Shown here piece by piece: positions 1-10,210 of a stretch of 64,000 nucleotides of DNA. The number at the start of each line of letters is the position of its first letter. Position 1 is the first letter of the stretch. This DNA is from Asparagopsis taxiformis (taxonomy: Eukaryota > Rhodophyta > Florideophyceae > Bonnemaisoniales > Bonnemaisoniaceae). The DNA lies in NCBI GenBank assembly GCA_030407315.1, contig JALQPE010002109.1:1-64000 (forward strand), written 5' to 3'. The translations under genes were made by a program, and so were the position numbers. Under the pieces are notes generated by a model that worked only from the letters and a program-made list of their open reading frames with translations, did no database searches and had not been told where the DNA came from.

Positions 1-709
1 TCTCCACTTGTCACTGGAGCCAGAAAACTATACCGGGTATTATTTCCCACTGCATTGGCAGGTGCCGGCTCCCCATTGGCAGCAGACAGCAATCAGTCAC
101 AATACTCCACTTGTCACTGGAGCCAGAAAACTATACCGGGTATTATTTTCCACTGCATTGGCCAGGTGCCGGCTCCCCATTGGCAGCAGACAGCCATCAG
201 TCACAATACTCCACTTGTCACTGGAGCCAGAAAACTATACCGGGTATTATTTTCCACTGCATTGGCCAGGTGCCGGCTCCCCATTGGCAGCAGACAGCAA
301 TCAGTCACAATACTCCACTTGTCACTGGAGCCAAAAACTATACCGGGTATTATTTTCCACTGCATTGGCCAGGTGCCGGCTCCCCATTGGCAGCAGACAG
401 CAATCAGTCACAATACTCCACCTGTCACTGGAGCCAGAAAACTATACCGGGTATTATTTTCCACTGCATTGGCCAGGTGCCGGCTCCCCATTGGCCAGCA
501 GACAGCCATCAGTCACAATACTCCACTTGTCACTGGGAGCCAGAAAATTATACCGGGTATTATTTTCCACTGCATTGGCCAGGTGCCGGCTCCCCATTGG
601 CCAGCAGACAGCCATCAGTCACAATACTCCACTTGTCACTGGAGCCAGAAAATTATACCGGGTATTATTTTCCACTTCATTGGCCAGGTGCCAGCTCTCC
701 ATTGGATTA
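1..709. repeat. 104-bp tandem repeat array, about 7 copies
   Basis: The word CTCCACTTGTCACTGG recurs at positions 2, 105, 209, 313, 416, 521 and 627, so the unit is 103-106 bp. The last copy decays near 709 and the first is cut by the window edge. Each unit contains a TACCGGGTATTATTTT core and GGTGCCGGCTCCCCATTGG. Copies differ by single indels. The unit has almost no stop codons and its length is not a multiple of three, so long overlapping open frames arise on the plus strand. I do not regard them as genes. Confidence 0.95.
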
Positions 710-1256
710 TGCGAACTCAACTTTGTGGAACTAGGAGTCCTGCAACTCGCGGCTCCATCTCTAGTACCAATGGCATCATACGTACGTAAGTGCGTACGCT
801 CTTCGCAAAACACACTTTATTTGTGCGCATGGAACAAAATCCCACACTATTCTTCAAACGACATGTACAAATTTTGTATAGCATTTGTTGGAAGACTTGA
901 TCAGGACTGCTGCTAAATGAATTACGAAAGTTTACTGATGTATTAAACACTGTGCTGGAACACTCTATGCTGAACGTGGTGGGTATCCATCTTCTCTAGT
1001 TAAGACGCTCACTTCACCACCAGAAAGAATATCACTATTGTGCTCTACAATGCCACTTTGTCTATCGTATGAACAAACTCCTGACTCGCAGTTATGTACG
1101 TGCAAAACTTCTCGGACCCCGTCGTCATTTCAACGTGAACTATAGTATCATTCCCACCTTTCCGGTACATACCGTCTCCAGTGCATGTCAAGGGAATGCA
1201 GACAGCATATGGAGTTTTCTGCTTCCATTTCTTTGCCTTCTTCTCCTCTCCTTGCC
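710..1256. other. Spacer between tandem array and transposase gene
   Basis: AT-richer sequence with no credible ORF. A CACTATTGTG word at 1031 resembles the CACTA terminus seen elsewhere, but it lacks the subterminal motifs. I see nothing else here. Confidence 0.5.
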
Positions 1257-4200
1257 CTACCACAATAAAAAGGACAATGTGACGAAAAGGACACGTCTGG
1301 AACATGTGAATTCCTCCATGCTCGTCCTGCTATGGGCGGGTACTACTATACCAGCATCATACCATCCATCTTTGCACACTGCTTGAATGATGCTTCCAGG
1401 TTCAGCACGCCCTAACCTCGATTCGCTCTCAGATCCCTCATGACTAGTGCGCACTCTTTGTGCAGCAGTGAGCCACCATAGTCGTTCACCATGTTGAGAC
1501 CCGTTTACCTGTCTGGTTCTGAGAAAAGTTTCAGAAGCTTTACGTATCCTTGCCATCATGACGGTTTCTTCTGCCGGAACATTTTTCGCGTCTTCAACAG
1601 ATTCCCCTCGCCACCGCGTGATTGGACAGTGGGTGCTCACCATAGTACTGCTCCTCTCTGATATGAGATGGAATACAGGACTTAAGAAGCATCTTTTTGC
1701 TGCCTCTTCTGTCGCATGTGGACTCTCCGAAATTCCTTTTCCTAGTGCAAAATACACGCGTCTGCAATCGGCAGACGTCCATTGTTTTGTATTGTGACCT
1801 ACCGCACCCAGCGTGATGGCTATTCGTGCGAGCCAGTCATCGGCCATGATGAGCTCCATTGATGACAGATGTTCATTCTTATGGTTCGAGTTTCGAACCC
1901 CTCTTTTAAGAGGCTGGTGCATTCTCTCGAATAAAAGCTCTTCCACATGTTTCGCAGCTCCAAAAGCTGGTAATGTATGTACGCAAAATTCTATCAACCG
2001 ATGCATGTTCGGTTTGTCCAGATGTTTCATTGCAATAGGATCCTTCTTGCATACCTCATGCAGTTCTTTCATATAGTCTGAAACAAGAGCTAGAATGTGG
2101 TCATGACGTCCGCCATTCTCGGCCTCGAACCTCCTGGTTGACTCAAGTCCATCTATCCACCATGTTGGGATGAATCGAATGCTGGCAACAACCATTTGAA
2201 ACTTTTTCAGCAAACGAAGAATACGTTCAAGTTTTTCATACCCGTCCCAAGAGTTCCCGATGACGATACGAAATGCCGAATAAAATGCTTGGGGAGCTAC
2301 AACGAGAACAGCGAATATATCGCTCATGTTCATCGATAATAGGTAGTTCTGCCCGAATACCTGACTCTGACTACTCAAACAGAACATTCGGAGGGTATTC
2401 AGTAGAACTGTTTCCGCAACATTTCGAAGTACAGGTGTTGCTGCGGTGATTGTGGCATTCATCACATCTTGAGCCAGTCCGGAGAGCAGATGGTCTGGGG
2501 CAACTACAGCAGAGCGATATGGATCGAATTGACAAGGAACAACTGGAACTCCTTCTTCGTTTGTAGGAACTCCTCTCCGCACACGATTAAGGGATTCACT
2601 CAAATTATGGAGTGCCTTATTCTCAATCGGATCTAGGCTTAGTCCAAGAACTTTGAGCTGATCTTGCGATGCGACTTCCCTCACAAGCTTGTTTCGGTGC
2701 ATTCCTCGGGCATGCGTACTCATCTGACTGTTTAGCAATGCTGTGTATGCATTTCGTGAACCTCCACTGCTGCTCATATCTTGCTTTTCGAAAATGCAGC
2801 TATGGCATGGTGTATTACTGGTGTGACCACGGACATCCAGAGTATGCGAAACAGCTGGGTAATCTCCGATAAATCCAACAGGATCCAGGAATATGACCAC
2901 ATCTTCTCCATTTGCATCTTTCGCTGGAAAACCGTCTGTACTTCCCTTCACAATGTCGGGTACAACTCTCTCAATTACAACATTTGTTGAAACTCCCGGG
3001 GGAACGAATCCAAGAACGCGGACTGCGTGGAAGCTTGCTCTCTTGCTTGGCTGTATGCCTAATGGAAGCATATAGCAGCCACCAAAACTTCCTTTCCGGC
3101 TTGTGAACGGCTGGAAGTCATCAGCATATAGCAGAAATCGGTATACGATATATTTCCTGCCATCTGAAAGATTCCCCTCACTGCAGGCATCCATACGTTT
3201 AGAGCCGGGGTGCCATCTAGACCTCTTGTCTGGAGCTCCTATGAGCTGGACGTCTTTCACCCGAATTTGTTCGCGATGTAGCTGCCCAGTTGCTCCCCTT
3301 GTGGAGCAAATGAGAAAAGTCGCATGTTCAGAGCGTCCCTTTTTCAGATGTCTGTTCACGAGTAGTAACTCTTCAAATGTGCTCCCATCAGACTTACTTT
3401 TTGGCCGAAACAGAGTGATAGCGTCACCTGCCCGAATATCATTGTTGCAATGTTCTCCGTCGAGCGTTGTGGTGGAGACGACACGCCTCGCATTTCTTTT
3501 CTCAGTTTCTTCCATTGCATCGATTTGCGGGTCTATCACATCTTCCATATTTGATTCTTGTTGTTCTTCTCCGGTTGCAAGATAACTTGCAATGATGATA
3601 GCTTCAATTCTCCAGTCACTCCTTGCTGTAAAACTTCTTCTGCTCCTAGAATTCTTTCCAGTTTCGATGTTCTTTCCCTGTTTCGTTCTGGCTCCTCCCA
3701 GCTTAGCCACCAGGGCCTCTTGATTTGTCGTCGGCATACATATGATCCTCAACTCGTCTCCATGTCGGGCGTATACCTTTCTGTGCATCTTGTGACCGTC
3801 ATGATCTGATGCACTTACCGAAATGCGATGGAATGGGTCATTCAGAACAGCTGAACGGCATTTGACAATGAAAGAGTTTTCAATACTTTCTGAAGCAATT
3901 TGATATGCTTCATCTTCTCTTTCATCACTACTATCCCTTTTACTAGACTTTATGCAGTCCAGAATGGGTCCGGTCTGTATATCCCTTTCCGCCCATGTGC
4001 TCGGTAGCACGACTCGTACCGATGTAGTACAATGAGCTCTACGGCTACTAGACAGTCCTGGAGACATCTTTCCAAGCCTAGAGCCGCTTTTTGTTACATC
4101 TATTTCACACGTTGTATCCATGCTTTGTGGGAAACATGTTTTCAGAATGAACGGTAAAATGACTTTCCTCATGTACGAGTCGCTAGGTGCTTGATCCGAA

Positions 4201-4664
4201 ATGTCCCGCTTGAAATTAGACATCTCACGCATACCTTCATAGTCCTTGCGTTTCATCCGTAGCGTTCCACTAAGCAATATTATTGCAGAGAATACTGGCC
4301 AGGTCAGCAGTTTATCCACAAGTCTGCGGTCATCTTCCGCTGCCTCTTCTCCGTCACGGTCATCACAGCTCTCGGCCGAGCTTTCCTCAGAGCCTATAGT
4401 TTCTTCTTCTCTCGTAACTTTTCCAGCCTCAAAAAATGCAATGTGCTCTTCTCCATTGCCACTAGAAATATTCTCGTCTTCAGCAGATGCTTTTCCGACG
4501 TTTTCGTCCGGTATATCGGCGTGAACCTCGAATGTTTCGTTCGAAACTAGCGGGGTTTCCCCATTTTCGTGCCTTGTCCCACTTTCGTATGGGATTGGCA
4601 ATGATTCAAACCTTCTCCGGGTTCTTCGAGGTGTACCTTTCTTCCGAACAGCTGTTCGTTTCAT
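1257..4664 (-). CDS. TNP2/Plavaka-like (CACTA superfamily) transposase
   Basis: Uninterrupted ORF of 1135 aa starting at ATG. The N-terminal 120 residues are basic, then acidic and Ser/Glu-rich. The conserved block at residues 508-625 matches the layout of tnp2-family transposases: an LLYADDFQPF motif (residue 511), a GGCYMLPLGI stretch where the family has its 'NLPP' segment, then DYPA (601) followed about 15 residues later by a C-x2-C pair (C620, C623), as in the family's DFPA...C-x2-C. The remaining 500 residues contain no other motif I recognise; the third catalytic acidic residue is not assigned. The gene points away from a subterminal repeat region and transposon terminus at 6060-7272, as expected for a CACTA element. 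The ORF looks intact. It could belong to a sister CMC lineage rather than to classic En/Spm. Confidence 0.68.
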   Translation of the reverse strand: MKRTAVRKKGTPRRTRRRFESLPIPYESGTRHENGETPLVSNETFEVHADIPDENVGKASAEDENISSGNGEEHIAFFEAGKVTREEETIGSEESSAESCDDRDGEEAAEDDRRLVDKLLTWPVFSAIILLSGTLRMKRKDYEGMREMSNFKRDISDQAPSDSYMRKVILPFILKTCFPQSMDTTCEIDVTKSGSRLGKMSPGLSSSRRAHCTTSVRVVLPSTWAERDIQTGPILDCIKSSKRDSSDEREDEAYQIASESIENSFIVKCRSAVLNDPFHRISVSASDHDGHKMHRKVYARHGDELRIICMPTTNQEALVAKLGGARTKQGKNIETGKNSRSRRSFTARSDWRIEAIIIASYLATGEEQQESNMEDVIDPQIDAMEETEKRNARRVVSTTTLDGEHCNNDIRAGDAITLFRPKSKSDGSTFEELLLVNRHLKKGRSEHATFLICSTRGATGQLHREQIRVKDVQLIGAPDKRSRWHPGSKRMDACSEGNLSDGRKYIVYRFLLYADDFQPFTSRKGSFGGCYMLPLGIQPSKRASFHAVRVLGFVPPGVSTNVVIERVVPDIVKGSTDGFPAKDANGEDVVIFLDPVGFIGDYPAVSHTLDVRGHTSNTPCHSCIFEKQDMSSSGGSRNAYTALLNSQMSTHARGMHRNKLVREVASQDQLKVLGLSLDPIENKALHNLSESLNRVRRGVPTNEEGVPVVPCQFDPYRSAVVAPDHLLSGLAQDVMNATITAATPVLRNVAETVLLNTLRMFCLSSQSQVFGQNYLLSMNMSDIFAVLVVAPQAFYSAFRIVIGNSWDGYEKLERILRLLKKFQMVVASIRFIPTWWIDGLESTRRFEAENGGRHDHILALVSDYMKELHEVCKKDPIAMKHLDKPNMHRLIEFCVHTLPAFGAAKHVEELLFERMHQPLKRGVRNSNHKNEHLSSMELIMADDWLARIAITLGAVGHNTKQWTSADCRRVYFALGKGISESPHATEEAAKRCFLSPVFHLISERSSTMVSTHCPITRWRGESVEDAKNVPAEETVMMARIRKASETFLRTRQVNGSQHGERLWWLTAAQRVRTSHEGSESESRLGRAEPGSIIQAVCKDGWYDAGIVVPAHSRTSMEEFTCSRRVLFVTLSFLLW

Positions 4665-6059
4665 CTCTTCTCTTTGGATTCGAGAGAACTTTGCACAAAT
4701 TGTAGATTAATGTCAACTAGTAGGCAACTAATGAGATGGTATCCGTCTCTTTTTAACCAGGCCACTGTAATAGTTTATAGTACCTATATTTTCTTACCGT
4801 TACATCTTATCGAAAACTTCACACTGAATAGTGTCCTACCTAACTCAAGGAACAGGTGACTTGATTTCCCATGTTGGGTTCTTCAGCGATCTTTAATGCC
4901 TCCAACGATTCCTGCTTCCTTTTCTGAATGAAATACACGAATCATTTACAATTTAGCTTCAGTACATGGTATAATAGGCCTCAATAGTAATCTTGTTATG
5001 GTAATAAACTATATATAGATGAGAACACGGTTGCAATTCTCTTTCGGATTGTCTACTACTCTAATTTACAGCATTTATTCGATGTTTCTCCTTCAGTATG
5101 CAGCTAAACATCAATACCAAGACTTTTAGGTTGGTTTGACATTGCGTAGGGGCATGATTTCTATTTCTGCTAATTTATCACGTCCAGAAAATTTGACAGA
5201 TCATCCGCAGCCAAATCATCTGCCACATCATCGTCTGCCAAATCATCTGCCTTCCAGTTACGACGAGGTCATTATGAGTGGATGAGCTGTCTATTTAAGG
5301 CTGTTGATGCGCGACGTATAGGACCATTTCATCATCCGGTTATCATGAAGATGACAGGTAAGGCTGGTACGTTGTCGAGTAGGTATCTTTCCCCTCTCTC
5401 ATTTCTTTCCACATGCTTTCCATGAAAGATAGTGCACTAACCATAAATATCGTTCTTCGCTGATCCTATTCTAGTCTATTGATTGCAAATGATTCTGGCA
5501 TAGGTATTGGTTATAGGTTGGAATGACGAAAGCTTGCAAGCTTTCGTCATTCCAACCTACAACCAATACCTTTGCACGCAAAAATAGTTCAATGATGGTA
5601 AGTTTGTTCATTCCATTCATACTCATGTTCTTCTCATCCTTTACAATACTTTTCTATATCCGATTGCTAACCTGTTGCAAATCATCTGTAATGGTGTTTA
5701 TTTCCCTCCTGTCTGAACATCACATGTAGTTTTGAAACAGCGAGGAACTCGATTTGCTTGCACAATAGTCCTGGTTGTAGAGATAGTAAGATTTTAGATA
5801 CGATAGTTCGATTTAATGAGTAGTCTAGTCTAATGATAGAACTGAAACATTCCTTCAGGCATCGTTGTCCTTGCTACATAAAAATTCTGACATCCTTTTA
5901 GATCACACTTGGTTATCCCTACACACTTCTATGAAGACCACCGAGAGAGATACTCCATTCTGCCCGACATTTCGTAGCCAGATGCCTGAACATGCGGCTG
6001 GAATGGCATTTCCACCTCATTCTATCGTCCTGAACATCAATTGTAGGCACTAGAAAGTA
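4665..6059. other. Non-coding 5' region of CACTA-1
   Basis: No ORF above background. It contains a short direct-repeat patch (AAATCATCTGCC-like words, 5205-5255) and a large hairpin at 5503-5570. A promoter for the transposase should lie near 4665-5000, but I could not assign a specific site. Confidence 0.4.
5503..5570. repeat. 68-bp near-perfect palindrome
   Basis: Two 34-bp arms abut with no loop (axis between 5536 and 5537, core AAGCTTGCAAGCTT). Only one base pair out of 34 mismatches. The outer ends read GGTATTGGTT and AACCAATACC. Confidence 0.93.
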
Positions 6060-7272
6060 TTACCCTAGGCATCATATTCTACTACTTTCCCGTTCTGTCC
6101 GAGTCAGTACCGCCAGGCACTACAATTTACTGGTTCAGTATAGACTTCCCGGCAGTAAATTGTACTGTCTCAAGCACTATTTCCAGGTAGTGAAATGTAC
6201 TGCCACAGGTAGCACTTCCAGGTAGTACACTGCACTGCCACAGGCAGTAACTGGTACTGTCCTATGCCCCTGTCGAGTACAACACTATCAGACAGTACTT
6301 TACGCTGATCTGGACAGCTCTATAATACATCAAAATCTACTACTTTTTGTAGTGCTGTGGGGCAGCAATTCACATATCCTGGAGCAGTACAGCGTGGCAG
6401 TGATTTACACATACGCAAGTAGTAGAGCACGGCAGCACTTTCCACCACGGCAAGTAGCACGGTACGGTAGCACTTTTCGTATCATAAAGCAGTACTATCA
6501 GGCAGCTTTTCCAGAGACTATCAGCACCTCATTTCATTGCTTTCACACATTTCGTCAGACATCATAATTTACTGTCCCCACTCGCTTCCACAGGCAGTAG
6601 AATACACAGCCTCGAAGCATGTCTGCTGTCATCATATTCCACTGCATTACTCTACTGCCAGAACATAGACTTGTCACTACCTGTAAGTACAAAAAAAAGC
6701 AGCACCACACAGCAGCAGAAATTACTGCTTTGTCCAATAATAGAATACAGTACATTTCTCTGCCTCTGCCATGACCTGCAGGCAGTATCATACAGTACAT
6801 CGGGGCACTACCTAAATATAGCAAAATGTGCTGCCGTCATTCGGGCCCGCAGCCAGCACAGAACGCTGCCGGAAACACTAGCTTCTACTGCCACACGGTG
6901 CATCCCACGCCACCAAATAGTACTGCCGTGGGCCATATTCCTGGACAGCATATTTTACTCCCTCCCCGTGCTGCCCAAGTCAGCACAATATACTACTTTA
7001 TTTTACAGGCCAATGTAGCACAAATCACTGCCAGAAAGACAATCTAAATCCAGCAACTATCACTGCCTCCCACCACTGCCTCACCTCATACATCCAGGCA
7101 GTACTTTCTACTGCCGTCGGCAGCACATGGCCACTGCCTCCGGGCAGTGCACTGTACTGCCGGCAAGTAGGGCATTAATTTATATTTTTACAGTACTAAA
7201 TTTTACTGCCTCAGGCAGTAAATTTTACTGCCGTACAGTACTGCCCCAGGCCCGATTTCAGACACAGTAGTG
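6060..7272. repeat. GGCAGTA/TACTGCC subterminal repeat region and terminus
   Basis: Dense short words TACTGCC, GGCAGTA and GTACTG in both orientations, often as AAATTTACTGCC...GGCAGTAAA hairpins (7180-7250). Positions 6247-7272 are repeated almost exactly, in reverse orientation, at 48654-49680. In the minus orientation the element begins CACTACTGTGTCTGAAATC at 7272. Confidence 0.85.
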
Positions 7273-7275
7273 GAG

Positions 7276-8239
7276 CCGAGACGAGGCACTGGCGCGAGTG
7301 GCGTCGGTCGAAAAAGCTCTTGATGAAGCGCTAGTGCGTGTATCGTCTGCTGAGCAGACTCGCGACGAAGTGTTGGCGCGCGTGATAGCGGTTGCGGAAG
7401 CTCGCGACCAAGCTATGGGGCGCCTTGACTAAGCGGCCAGAACGTGCGGCGAGGCGTTAAAGGTTTTGCGAGAAGCGGAGAAGACGGTGAAAGAAGCGGC
7501 TAACCGCGAAGCGAAGCTTGTGTGCAAGGCGGACGAAGACGCGAAGCGTATCGAACAGATGCAAAACGATATCCGCGCGCTGCAAGTACGCGCCGCGGCG
7601 CATCAGCGGGTCGTTGACGGAAATCGCGCCATGATCACTGCTCTTCACGTGCGTTGCGAGGCGGCGGACTTAGCCCAAGAGAGAGCAGAGCGCGCGCTTG
7701 GCGACGTTGAATCCACCCTAGCGAGCGAACGCAAGCGCAGCGAAGAGTGCGTCGCAGTAGTGCGTCGCAAATATCAAACGCGCGAGCAAGAGACCTTCCG
7801 TCAGCTTCAAGACACAATCGAGCGTACGCATCGACTCAGCGCACCGCTGAACAGTATCATCGGGCATGTGCAGAAGTCGCTCACAGCTTCAGCGGAGGGG
7901 GTTGCGTCTACCGGCGGAACTCAATCGGTGAGCGGTTTGCGTGAATAGGCGGCGCGGGGAACGGCATCAGTGGCAGCAGGAAGAGTCGGGGCGGGTCGCG
8001 GTGGCGCACGTCCGATGAATCGCGCTCGCGCTGCAGGAGCAGCGTCGTCGCGCGCTAGTATCCCTCTCCTGCGCATTGGCGTGCAACAAGGGCGCGTCAT
8101 CCGCGTAGTGAATCCCGAGCGTCGACGCCGTCACGAAGCAGGTACGGCTTCAAGCCGCGCTCGCGCGCGCGAGGCGGTGGGCAGCACGTCCACTCGTCGT
8201 ACACGCCGTGGTGATGACTCGCACACGGATACTTCGTAG
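7276..8239 (+). pseudogene. Antisense coiled-coil ORF of chromovirus, 3' fragment with stops
   Basis: The same protein family as the ORF at 44436-47267. Shared features are heptad-rich R-D-E-A-L repeats, the block TIERTHRL (TIERAHRM in the other copy), the Gly-Arg stretch GRGGARPM, and the tail IGVQQGRVIRV (IGVHDGRVVRV there). The 5' part is lost at the CACTA-1 junction. An in-frame TAA (7430-7432) and TAG (7946-7948) interrupt the frame. It lies on the strand opposite to gag and pol, near the element's 3' side. Confidence 0.75.
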
Positions 8240-10210
8240 TTGCCGCTCGGCCGCGCGGTAGATCGTCGCGCCGCATAGATTAAACATCTCCACTTGCCTG
8301 AGTTAATCCCAAGTTTTAGCTTCATCCTCTCGTCAGTGCGATACGCGGCATAGCCAGCGCGTACGCGTTCGCGTACGCGTTCGCGGCTACATTGGTTCGC
8401 CTGCGCGTGGTCTTCTTGTTGACGCAGTTGGGTGCCGCGCGTCGCTACTTGAAGCTGTACTTGCCCGGTGATCGCGTCGGCGTCCGGGAGTCTCGCAAAC
8501 TACGCAACCAGTTTATGCATAGTGTGGCTCTTCGGGTCGTGCCCTATATCTTGCGGCAAGGGCGTTTCTTGACTCGTTAGGGATGGGAGGGGCAGGAACC
8601 AAAACGGGAGGTTACGTAAGCGTACTGGGGGGCACTGTCGTCGTGCATTCTCTACTCGCGTCGGCGGGAGCTTATTCGTTCGGGCGCGCTTCGCGCGTTC
8701 GTCGTCGTTCGCTTTCTCGTCGTGCGTTCGCTATTCGTTTCGTCGGCGCGCATTTCGTCGTTTGCGCTCTCGGGATTCGTTTTGCTTTTCGCGTTCCGTA
8801 GTCGCGCGTCCGCCTTCGCTCGCCGTTCGTGTCGCTCCGGGGTGGGGGAGGAACGGCATGGTACTATTCCGGGTGCATACCAGCGCCAGTTCCATGCAAG
8901 CACGCACGTGGGTGGCGGTTTAGGTTTGCGCGCTTCTCATTCGCCGAACGCGTCGGCGATCGCGAGATACGTGCGGGCAGGAAGCGCACCAATCAGAACG
9001 CGCTAGCGACGACACGCACGGCTGGCCAGGAACGGATTGATCAAAAATTTCGCGCCAAAAATTCCAGGTGGAATTTCTGAGCCGATATTTTTAGCTTGAT
9101 CAAATAGCCCGATTTTCTTGCCAAAATCGAACTCAATTTCTGGGCGATTTTTTTGGCTCGATTTTTTTGGCCCGGTTATTTCGCTGCATTCGCGCTCAAT
9201 TTCCGCACGATTTTTGGCGGCCGGCGGCGGATTCCAGCGCTGCGCTCGCGCGAGGGTGGCCAACGCGATGACGTCATTCGCTGGCGTGCGCGATCCGTCG
9301 TCCGCACGTACGCGGTCGGCCAATCAGACGGCGCCAGCGGCAGACGCCTTGTCACGACGAGGGGGTCGAGCCGGCGGCCTCGCAACGCGTCCGTCCCAGC
9401 CCGATGCAAGTTTTGGGACGGCCTCATTTCCAATCCGCTGGGCCACCCCTGCATACCTGGCGCCTGATCGATGACCAACCCCCTTGTTTTCGCACGAAAA
9501 GTGCGTTGGCGGCATGGTGCGCCCCTGTGACTCCAGTGGCGGGTGCACGACAGTGTGGCTGCGAGGTGGTCCTCAGCCTTCGGTGTGCGTGACGCTCGTT
9601 CGTGCAGGCGTCGCGTTGCGGACGACGGGGCGAAGGCGTTTTGCGGCGTATACAGCGGCGCAAAGGTATGCGTGGCGAACGATGGGGGTGAAGGTGCGGT
9701 GCGGCGTATGTTGCGTGGCGAATGACGATGCGGCGCGTGTTGCATGGCGTACGACGGACTGGGCGTTGCGTGCCGAACGACGAAACGGTTACAAGGCGTT
9801 CGACGAAACGATTACATGGCGTTCGAGGAAGCGTTTGCGTGGCGTCCGAAGGAGCGGTTGCGCGTTGTGCGACGAAGCGGTTGCGTGGCGCTGCGACGCT
9901 TGGCGGCAATAATTCGTATCCCCTTCCGGTCCCTGCTGCCGGTAGTAGTTTGGCGTGATGCAAGGCGGGTAGCTGTGTTTGCGTTTGGATGCTTACCACT
10001 GACAGGTAATCAGCTGGCAACTTGCGCAGCTTTTTCGTCGACGTAAACGCGCGTGGATGGCAACCCCCCGCAACGCTTCGTGCATTAATTGCGTTGCGCA
10101 AGAGGCGTCATTTGTCGGCTCGCAATACGCGCGCTAATGCGGCTAGGTGTCGTTTTTCGCGGCGCGCCATCGGGTGCCTCCCTCGGGGCTGAGCGCTTCG
10201 TTGAGCGACT
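8240..10210. other. Chromovirus region between pol and antisense ORF
   Basis: About 2 kb without a credible gene. It is rich in TTCGT/CGCG words, with a short duplication of GCGTACGCGTTC near 8360 and a 23-bp minisatellite at 9778-9892. Open frames here are products of GC bias. It separates the converging pol and antisense ORF, where polyadenylation signals of both would be expected. Confidence 0.55.
9778..9892. repeat. 23-bp minisatellite, 5 copies
   Basis: Units start at 9778, 9801, 9824, 9847 and 9870 with consensus CGACGAARCGGTTRCRTGGC plus three variable bases. More diverged copies may extend left to about 9650. Confidence 0.8.

Larger units (their letters stand above)
1257..7272 (-). 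mobile_element. CACTA-type DNA transposon, right part (CACTA-1)
   Basis: The right end at 7272 reads ...CAGACACAGTAGTG, the reverse complement of CACTACTGTGTCTG at 48654. The adjoining kilobase is packed with GGCAGTA/TACTGCC words in both orientations, typical of subterminal transposase-binding regions of CACTA elements. The TNP2-like ORF lies inside. No matching left end is visible, so the element probably extends left of the window and may include the 104-bp array. It sits inside the antisense ORF of the chromovirus at 7276 onward; the flanking GAG (7273-7275) is a candidate target duplication. Confidence 0.6.

Noticed and set aside
8..916. Three long overlapping open frames on plus across the tandem array
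   Set aside because: They read the same repeat in different frames. The unit simply lacks stops and is not a multiple of three.
1031..1046. CACTATTGTG as the left end of CACTA-1
   Set aside because: It matches only the first ten bases, has no GGCAGTA repeats beside it, and its outer flank is not chromovirus sequence.
6555..6824. 89-aa ORF conserved between 6555-6824 and 49102-49371
   Set aside because: Both lie in the duplicated CACTA subterminal repeat. Identity reflects recent DNA copying, not coding.
8392..10101. Many 60-225-aa frames in the GC-rich chromovirus spacer
   Set aside because: High CG content removes stops on both strands; no motif or conservation.
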